Positions 5,488-9,792 of a stretch of DNA of 9,792 nt are shown here, one piece after another; positions within the stretch are counted from its first letter, which is position 1, and every line of letters begins with the position of its first letter. The stretch covers positions 3,919 to 13,710 of the forward strand of contig JAHZFN010000181.1 in assembly GCA_019421315.1 (NCBI GenBank). The letters run 5' to 3'. Source of the stretch: Peptococcaceae bacterium (lineage in GTDB: Bacteria > Bacillota > Dehalobacteriia > UBA4068 > UBA4997). The notes beneath the pieces were generated by a model. It ran no database searches, was not told the origin of the DNA, and saw only the letters and a list, made by a program, of their open reading frames with translations. Position numbers and translations under genes: made by a program.

Positions 5488-6288
5488 TTATTCGGCTTTG
5501 ATGTATTTATCCAAAATGGCTTGTACTGTGCCGTCATCAATTAATTCTTTCAAAGCTGCATTAACTTGGTCGCGCAGCTCGGTGTTGTCTTTGGCAAAGC
5601 AGATTGCGTAATCTTCAGTTACATATTCGGTATCGAGAATTTTCAAACCGGGGTTTGCTTCAACAAAAGCTTTGGCAGGTTCGTTGTCGATAACCACGCA
5701 GTCGATTTTGCCTGTCAGCAAAGCCTGGATGGCGTCGGCGCCTTTGTTGTATCTTTCAACTGTGCCAAGACCTGCGTTTTCAATGTCGTCTGTGGTGTAG
5801 ATGTCGCCTGTGGTGCTGATTTGCACGCCGATTTTGTTGCTGGCGCCTTCTTTAAACAGGTCGTCTGCGGACTGGATGGGGGAATCTTCGGTTACGATGA
5901 TAACCTGCACGCCTGTGGCATAGCTGTCGGAAAAGGCAACGCTTTGTTCACGGTCGGGAGTTACCGTCATGCCTGCCATACCGAAATCGGCTTTGCCGGA
6001 CTGCACAGCGTTCAGGATGGAGTTGAATTCCATGTTTTCGATAACAACTTCTTTGCCCAGTTTTTCGCCGATGGCTTTGGCGATATCGGCGTCGATACCT
6101 ACAACTTCGTTATTTTCAAAGTATTCATAAGGGGGAAATTCGGCGTTGGTTGCCATGATCAGCTTGTCGCCGCTTGCATCGGCTGCTGCGTCATCGGTTT
6201 CCGCCGCAGGGTCACCGCAGCCGAACAGCGCAAAAACAACCAAAACCGACAGTAACATTACTAAAAACTTTTTCATTTCTTTTCTCAT
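5488..6288 (-). CDS. Amino acid ABC transporter substrate-binding lipoprotein (SBP family 3)
   Basis: This extracellular lipid-anchored receptor captures an amino acid for the permease and ATPase encoded downstream. I chose ATG 6288 (266 residues), which lies 10 bases after the AAAGGAG at 6305-6299. ATG 6297 is only one base from that site and is less likely. A lipoprotein signal ends in ALFGC, with the lipidated cysteine C24, followed by an Ala/Asp-rich linker. Family 3 features are NAEFPPYEY (48-56), GIDADIAKAIGEKLG (64-78), TPDREQSVAFSDSY (110-123, with R113 expected to hold the ligand carboxylate), IGVQISTTGD (153-162), and D201 in the IDNEPA stretch, expected to hold the alpha-amino group. 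The ligand is therefore an L-amino acid. Which one cannot be read from the sequence. Confidence 0.93.
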   Translation of the reverse strand: MRKEMKKFLVMLLSVLVVFALFGCGDPAAETDDAAADASGDKLIMATNAEFPPYEYFENNEVVGIDADIAKAIGEKLGKEVVIENMEFNSILNAVQSGKADFGMAGMTVTPDREQSVAFSDSYATGVQVIIVTEDSPIQSADDLFKEGASNKIGVQISTTGDIYTTDDIENAGLGTVERYNKGADAIQALLTGKIDCVVIDNEPAKAFVEANPGLKILDTEYVTEDYAICFAKDNTELRDQVNAALKELIDDGTVQAILDKYIKAE

Positions 6289-6447
6289 TTTTTTCATTCT
6301 CCTTTAAAAAAAATCAAGCGTTTTTAATTAATTTTTTTAATAAATTAAGGTTCGGCGCAGCGGTGTTTTGGGTTTTGCAAAAATATCCATAACAAAAAAC
6401 TTCGGCGCCTGCTCAATTTTAAACAATTAATTTTTACTCCGTGCTTT

Positions 6448-6476
6448 ATTATAATATATACTTATTTTATTTGCAA
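6448..6476 (-). promoter_or_regulatory. Promoter of the amino acid ABC transporter operon
   Basis: On the - strand, TTGCAA (6476-6471), a 17-base spacer and a consensus TATAAT (6453-6448) form a strong sigma-A-type promoter. The start near 6442 gives a leader of about 150 bases before the binding-protein gene. The leader contains TTCGGCGC twice on the + strand (6352-6359 and about 6401-6408). I see no T-box sequence and no terminator/antiterminator pair, so control is more likely by a DNA-binding regulator. Confidence 0.75.
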
Positions 6477-6520
6477 GGTTTTTTGCAAATATCTTTAAAT
6501 ATCTTCCATTATAACTGGAT

Positions 6521-6554
6521 TTTTATGCATAAGCAGTATGCGAAAAGCATAAAA
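6521..6554. promoter_or_regulatory. Nested inverted repeats upstream of the ABC operon promoter
   Basis: TTTTATGC (6521-6528) is the inverse of GCATAAAA (6547-6554). Inside it, GCATA (6527-6531) is the inverse of TATGC (6537-6541). The site lies about 45-78 bases upstream of the -35 element, between it and the amidase terminator. This is a reasonable position for an activator-binding site. The regulator is unknown. Confidence 0.35.
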
Positions 6555-6560
6555 CTGCGC

Positions 6561-6596
6561 AAAAAAACAGGGACGGCGCATTTAAGCCGTCCTCTG
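6561..6596 (-). terminator. Intrinsic terminator after the amidase gene
   Basis: On the - strand, CAG-A-GGACGGC (6596-6586) pairs with GCCGTCCCTG (6577-6568), with one bulged A and an 8-nt loop, followed by seven T (complement of A 6567-6561). It begins 38 bases after the amidase stop codon and separates this unit from the ABC operon. Confidence 0.9.
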
Positions 6597-6634
6597 TGGT
6601 TCTGTGGTGATTTTCGATTTATGCAATTTGGTTT

Positions 6635-7750
6635 TTACAGCAAATCATATTTCTGCAAAAAGGCAACAATGCCGTTGGTAACGCCTTTGGCAATTTTGCT
6701 TTGATAAGCCTTGTCGTTCAAAAGCTCCGCTTCGCTTGGGTTTGAGATGAAGCCCATTTCAATCAGGGCGGCAGGAATGACGGAGTTTCTCAAAACGGAA
6801 AAATTGGCGCTTTTGACACCTCGGCTTTTGGCGCCTGTGGCTTTGATAACCGCCGTTTGAATATTGGTCGCCAGCTCTTTGTCATACTTGTTGTCGGAAT
6901 TTACATAATAGTAGGTTTCAATTCCCGAAGCCGATGTGGATTCGGCGGAGTTGCAGTGCAGGCTGACAAAGATGGTGGCACGGTTGCTTTTGCCCTGGTT
7001 GGCGCGTTCCACCAATCCCAGATATTCATCCTTGCTTCTGGTCATGATGACGGTAATGCCTTTGGCGGTCAGGTTTTTGCTCACCTGTTGGGCAACCTCC
7101 AGATTGATTTCCTTTTCCGTGCTGTCGTTTGCCATGGCTCCCGGGTCGGTGCCGCCGTGACCGGGGTCAACCACAATTTGGATACCGTAGGTGTCCGCCC
7201 AGTCCAGCCAATCGTCGTTGTCGTTTTCCGTCGGGTTGATGGTTACTTTTTTTGCGGTGTTGTTCCAAACCACCTCAATCCCCAGCTGTTCCGAGATGAA
7301 GCGGAACGGCACCATGGTTCTGCCGTTGCCTTGGTATGTAATCAGCTCTGCTGATACATTGTCAGGCAGAGAAACTCTTTTGCCGTTGACTGTGGCTTTG
7401 GAGCTGCCAACTTTCAGCACAATTTTCTTGGAATCCTTGGTTACGGTCGCCTGCATTTTGCTGCCGTCCCATTTAACATCGGCGCCCAGGGATTCCGTGA
7501 TGGCGCGCACCGGCACCAGAGTCCTGCCGTTGATGACGATGGCGGGAACGTCCGTGGATATTTTTTTATCGCCGTTGTAAACGCTGACAGTGCTGACTTT
7601 GATGGATTCATGGTTTTTGGTTGATGTGTTGTAACGCTGCACTGTGATGTCGGCGGCAAAGGCTGCCGTTGTCAAGGACAGCACAAAAACGGCTGTAAGC
7701 GCCAAACAAAAAAAGGTCTTCAATAAATTTCCGCTTGCTTTTGTTTCCAT
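6635..7750 (-). CDS. Secreted N-acetylmuramoyl-L-alanine amidase with copper-amine-oxidase-like N-terminal domain
   Basis: This zinc enzyme cuts the bond between MurNAc and the peptide stem of peptidoglycan, outside the cell. Of its 371 residues, 1-32 are a Sec signal peptide ending in AFA. Residues about 57-172 form a CuAO_N1-type domain with the two typical stretches NGRTLVPVRAITESLGA (74-90) and GNGRTMVPFRFISEQLG (141-157). Residues about 190-367 are an Amidase_3 domain. The zinc and catalytic residues are present: H198 in DPGHGG, E212 in EKEINL, H265 in SLHCNS and E331 in ALIEMGF. The CuAO_N1 domain probably has a binding or anchoring role, as in other clostridial wall enzymes. ATG 7750 has a distant AAAGGAAG (12-base spacing); TTG 7723 is an alternative that gives a neater signal peptide. 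It follows yfbR with a 119-base gap and no clear promoter of its own, so the two may be cotranscribed. Confidence 0.93.
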   Translation of the reverse strand: METKASGNLLKTFFCLALTAVFVLSLTTAAFAADITVQRYNTSTKNHESIKVSTVSVYNGDKKISTDVPAIVINGRTLVPVRAITESLGADVKWDGSKMQATVTKDSKKIVLKVGSSKATVNGKRVSLPDNVSAELITYQGNGRTMVPFRFISEQLGIEVVWNNTAKKVTINPTENDNDDWLDWADTYGIQIVVDPGHGGTDPGAMANDSTEKEINLEVAQQVSKNLTAKGITVIMTRSKDEYLGLVERANQGKSNRATIFVSLHCNSAESTSASGIETYYYVNSDNKYDKELATNIQTAVIKATGAKSRGVKSANFSVLRNSVIPAALIEMGFISNPSEAELLNDKAYQSKIAKGVTNGIVAFLQKYDLL

Positions 7751-7850
7751 TGTCCGATATTACTTCCTTTCTTTACGGTATTTTCTTAAAATTGACATTT
7801 GTTTTTACACTTATCACAAATCACAGTATTACAATATTACGGCAAATTGC

Positions 7851-7867
7851 GGCGGCGTTTTGCCGCC
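7851..7867 (-). other. GC-rich hairpin between yfbR and the amidase gene
   Basis: GGCGGC (7851-7856) pairs with GCCGCC (7862-7867) around a 5-nt loop, starting two bases after the yfbR stop codon. No T-run follows on the - strand, so it is probably a partial attenuator or an mRNA end protector rather than a full terminator. I found no convincing promoter in the rest of 7751-7850. Confidence 0.5.
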
Positions 7868-7869
7868 CA

Positions 7870-8445
7870 TTAGGATATTTCGTCCAGGGTCAGGCTGAAG
7901 GACGGGATAAAATTTTCCATAAAATAAGCAACCTCGGGGTGATCGTTGTAGCTTTGCAGTTTTTCGCCGATGGTTTTGTAAGCAACGGCAAACTCATGGT
8001 TGCCCGCTGCTACCTCCTCTGCGCATTTGATATAGGCGCAGATTTTGTCAGCGATATGCACCAGTTCTTCCTCCTCCGACTTGGGCGGCGACAAAACCGG
8101 TTCGTAGTCTGCCCGCATTTCCGCAGGCAGCATATTTTTCAAAGTATCGACTGCCTTGGCTTCCAAATCGTGAAAAGCCGCCGTTATCTCACGGTTGGCG
8201 TATTTGACCGGTGTTGGCAAATCTCCCGTTATGGTTTCGCTGACGTCATGGTAAAGACCGAGCACTGCGGCGTGCTCCACATTCAGGCTGCCGCCGTAAA
8301 AGCGGTTTTTGATAACCGCCAGGCTATGGGCGATGACAGCCACCTGCCAGCTATGCTCCTGGGTGTTTTCCCGTCCCGTATTCCTCATCAAGCTCCAGCG
8401 TTTAATCAATTTCAAACGGCTGATATATGCAAAAAAATGGCTCAT
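7870..8445 (-). CDS. yfbR: 5'-deoxynucleotidase YfbR (HD-domain phosphohydrolase)
   Basis: YfbR removes the 5' phosphate from deoxyribonucleoside monophosphates in the cytosol, in nucleotide salvage and pool control. The 191-residue product closely follows E. coli YfbR (199 residues) along its whole length: SHFFAYISRLKLIKRW at the start, TGDLPTPVKY at 73-82, and FIPSFSLTLDEIS at the end. The metal ligands are H31, the H66-D67 pair and D133. R16-W17, equivalent to the Arg-Trp pair that reads the 2'-deoxy group in E. coli, and E70 are also kept. The start is ATG 8445 with GAGG seven to eight bases before it; a TTG at 8463 lies upstream of the ribosome binding site and is rejected. The gene has its own promoter and is followed by the amidase gene. 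Confidence 0.95.
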   Translation of the reverse strand: MSHFFAYISRLKLIKRWSLMRNTGRENTQEHSWQVAVIAHSLAVIKNRFYGGSLNVEHAAVLGLYHDVSETITGDLPTPVKYANREITAAFHDLEAKAVDTLKNMLPAEMRADYEPVLSPPKSEEEELVHIADKICAYIKCAEEVAAGNHEFAVAYKTIGEKLQSYNDHPEVAYFMENFIPSFSLTLDEIS

Positions 8446-8510
8446 TCTTTCTACCTCAAACAATTATTTCAGCAATTACTTTCTTTTTTCGATTTTATTC
8501 TCACATAATC

Positions 8511-8540
8511 ATTATAATTTAATTATATCACATTCGTCAA
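8511..8540 (-). promoter_or_regulatory. yfbR promoter
   Basis: On the - strand, TTGACG (8540-8535), an 18-base spacer and a consensus TATAAT (8516-8511) give a strong promoter. The start near 8504 leaves a leader of about 60 bases. Its -35 box is nine bases from the edge of the large palindrome at 8550-8614. Confidence 0.75.
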
Positions 8541-8549
8541 TATCTCTTT

Positions 8550-8614
8550 ACGACGTGGATGTTGTTAAACTTCGGACAGACCTTACCTTCGAAGTTTAAC
8601 AACATCCACGTCGT
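8550..8614. repeat. Perfect 25-bp-arm palindrome between divergent promoters
   Basis: Bases 8550-8574 are the exact inverse of 8590-8614, with a 15-nt loop (8575-8589). The outermost bases read ACGACGTGGATG on the left and CATCCACGTCGT on the right. A TTA lies at 8548-8550 and again at 8614-8616, so a 63-bp insertion with a 3-bp target duplication is possible. The element is upstream of both the yfbR promoter (-35 ends at 8540) and the rightward promoter (-35 begins at 8631), so neither promoter transcribes it. No T-run follows directly on either strand. It could be a mobile palindromic repeat, a regulator site or a structural element. Confidence 0.95.
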
Positions 8615-8630
8615 TAAAAACGTTAAAAAT

Positions 8631-8659
8631 TTGTAATTTTTTTTTGGATGTGGTATAAT
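8631..8659 (+). promoter_or_regulatory. Promoter of the carboxypeptidase-like gene
   Basis: TTGTAA (8631-8636) is followed after 17 bases by a consensus TATAAT (8654-8659), preceded by TGG (8651-8653), an extended -10. Transcription would start near 8666 and give a leader of about 150 bases. Confidence 0.75.
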
Positions 8660-8665
8660 AAAATT

Positions 8666-8817
8666 TGGATGTTTAAAAAGGCGGGTTGCTTTAACATTGT
8701 TAAAGTGTAATTTATTAATGTTTAATAATGTTTAATTTTTAATATTAATAATATTAATAATGTTGAAAGACAAAAACGCCGCTTTAGGGGAAGATAGAAA
8801 ATGTGTAAGGTGATTTT
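8666..8817 (+). other. AT-rich leader of the carboxypeptidase-like gene
   Basis: The leader holds a 7-bp hairpin, CTTTAAC (8689-8695) and GTTAAAG (8699-8705), then AT-rich short repeats (AATGTTTAAT, then AATATTAAT, each about twice, 8709-8764). An ATG at 8669 opens 13 codons almost at the predicted transcript start, without a ribosome binding site. No T-run follows the hairpin. I recognise no riboswitch. Confidence 0.4.
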
Positions 8818-9792
8818 ATGAATTTTTTCAAGGAACATAAACAGCTGTTTTTGAATTTGTTTTTCGGCGCCGCCCTTTTCTGCTTGATGGGGGCGGGGGT
8901 TTATGCCCAGGCAGAACCTGCGGAAAAAGCGGCGGAACCTGCGGATAATCCGCAGACAGCGGCAGATGAGGAAATGCCCGTTGTTGACGATGAAACCTCG
9001 GCTTTGGAAATTCGCCAAAGCGAAGCCTACGCCCAAAGCTGCGCTTTGCAGAGCATGGGGTTGGTGGATTGGGAAACGGACGGCGAAATTCCCACATCTA
9101 AGCTGAGCGCCGTTGCCGAAACTGCTGACGGTATCGCTGTGATTGAAAAATTGCAGGGCGAAAAAACAGGCAGCGCAGCGGCAAACGACCAAGAAACCGC
9201 CAAGGACACCGCCGAAAAAAACAGCGGTAATGCTGCGGGGACAAGCTCTGCGCAGGCGGCAAAACCCGACAAAGCGGCAGACGGCAAAACAACAGACCCT
9301 CTTCGGGTTGACGTTTATGCCGAAATGCTGACGGAAACTTTGCAGAAACAGGGCTGTGAAATCAGCGAAACTTATTTTGATAAATATAAATCCGACAGCG
9401 ACTCTCTTACATACGGCGCTTTGGCAGCCATGACATATGACGCTTTGCAGTGCCAAACAGCCGAAGCCGACACTTCCGACGGCTCCGACGGTGCGGAGGC
9501 TGTGGCTTCTCTGGGCGAAGCTTTGGTGCAGGCGGGGGTTATAACCGAGGACGCTGCCGTCATGGCGGATTTGCCGGTTAAGGAAAACACCGATGAAAAT
9601 TACGAAGCACTTTTTATAAAATCTTTGGAAGAAAACTCAGAGCCTTTTGTTTACAGCGAAAAAAACAAGGAATTAATGCTGAAGCTGATGAAAGACCGCA
9701 GCTCTCACTTTGCCTTGATCAATCAGGAATTTACGCTGGACAAAAATTTTGTGCCGAAGCTGACGGGCAGCGGCAATATGCAGATGGAACCG
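8818..9792 (+). CDS. Secreted protein, probable VanY/M15-type D-Ala-D-Ala carboxypeptidase (3' end outside window)
   Basis: The frame is open for 325 codons to the window edge, so the gene continues. ATG 8818 has AAGGTGA at 8807-8813. Residues 1-30 are a signal peptide with cleavage likely after VYA (28-30). Residues 31-60 and about 112-162 are Ala-, Glu- and Lys-rich, low-complexity linkers. Three stretches of about 45 residues (roughly 65-111, 163-212 and 227-272) share a loose pattern of Ala/Leu-rich helices with a central Gly, and may be degenerate S-layer-homology-like repeats. The last visible part, HFALINQEFTLDKNFVPKL (297-315), resembles the opening of M15B (VanY/DacB) carboxypeptidases, which begins LVN..npL...YvP. 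The zinc-binding catalytic motifs would lie past the window, so the enzyme call is provisional. If right, it trims peptidoglycan stem peptides at the cell surface, in line with the nearby amidase. Confidence 0.65.
   Translation, partial: MNFFKEHKQLFLNLFFGAALFCLMGAGVYAQAEPAEKAAEPADNPQTAADEEMPVVDDETSALEIRQSEAYAQSCALQSMGLVDWETDGEIPTSKLSAVAETADGIAVIEKLQGEKTGSAAANDQETAKDTAEKNSGNAAGTSSAQAAKPDKAADGKTTDPLRVDVYAEMLTETLQKQGCEISETYFDKYKSDSDSLTYGALAAMTYDALQCQTAEADTSDGSDGAEAVASLGEALVQAGVITEDAAVMADLPVKENTDENYEALFIKSLEENSEPFVYSEKNKELMLKLMKDRSSHFALINQEFTLDKNFVPKLTGSGNMQMEP

Noticed and set aside
6298..6447. A T-box or amino acid riboswitch in the leader of the ABC operon
   Set aside because: The leader is short, has no T-box consensus and no terminator/antiterminator pair.
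7735..8508. A 257-codon open frame on the + strand
   Set aside because: It lies opposite yfbR, which has all its catalytic residues, and it has no ribosome binding site or recognisable domain.
5198..8698. The 13-base sequence TTGCTTTAACATT found near both 5198 and 8686
   Set aside because: A shared 13-mer is expected by chance in a 10-kb AT-rich window, and the contexts differ (a permease ribosome binding site versus a leader hairpin).
8722..9456. A 244-codon open frame on the - strand
   Set aside because: It is the complement of the carboxypeptidase-like gene, which has a promoter, ribosome binding site and signal peptide on the + strand.

Overview
The window looks like chromosomal DNA from a low- to mid-GC Bacillota (Firmicutes), probably a clostridial or related lineage. 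The evidence is AT-rich intergenic DNA with sigma-A-type promoters, strong AAGGAGG-type ribosome binding sites, TTG and GTG starts, a ThiI without a rhodanese domain beside a NifS-type desulfurase, and a secreted amidase with a copper-amine-oxidase-like N-terminal domain. I cannot name the genus from the sequence alone.

Layout. (1) Positions 2-2139, + strand: the 3' two thirds of a cysteine desulfurase gene, then thiI, ending in a strong intrinsic terminator. Together they move sulfur from cysteine to tRNA s4U and possibly to thiamine. (2) Positions 2140-3660: a gene-poor, AT-rich stretch with hairpins and 12-nt tandem repeats. It contains a divergent pair: an XRE-type repressor (-) and a small cysteine-rich protein (+) that share an intergenic region with inverted repeats. 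(3) Positions 3660-6476, - strand: a polar amino acid ABC importer operon in the order binding lipoprotein, permease, ATPase, with a clear promoter, a GC-rich hairpin between the binding-protein and permease genes, and a strong terminator. (4) Positions 6561-8540, - strand: yfbR (5'-deoxynucleotidase) followed by a secreted N-acetylmuramoyl-L-alanine amidase, with a promoter before yfbR and a terminator after the amidase gene. (5) Positions 8550-9792: a perfect 25-bp-arm palindrome lies exactly between the leftward yfbR promoter and a rightward promoter. The rightward promoter drives a secreted protein that is cut off by the window edge and whose last visible residues look like the start of a VanY/M15-type D-Ala-D-Ala carboxypeptidase domain.

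Most genes are housekeeping: sulfur relay, amino acid uptake, nucleotide salvage and cell-wall turnover. I found no phage, insertion sequence, CRISPR array, rRNA or tRNA. The least explained items are the palindrome at 8550-8614, the hairpin and small hydrophobic ORF locus at 2306-2528, the XRE and Cys-rich divergent pair, and the unusual N-terminal half of the last protein.
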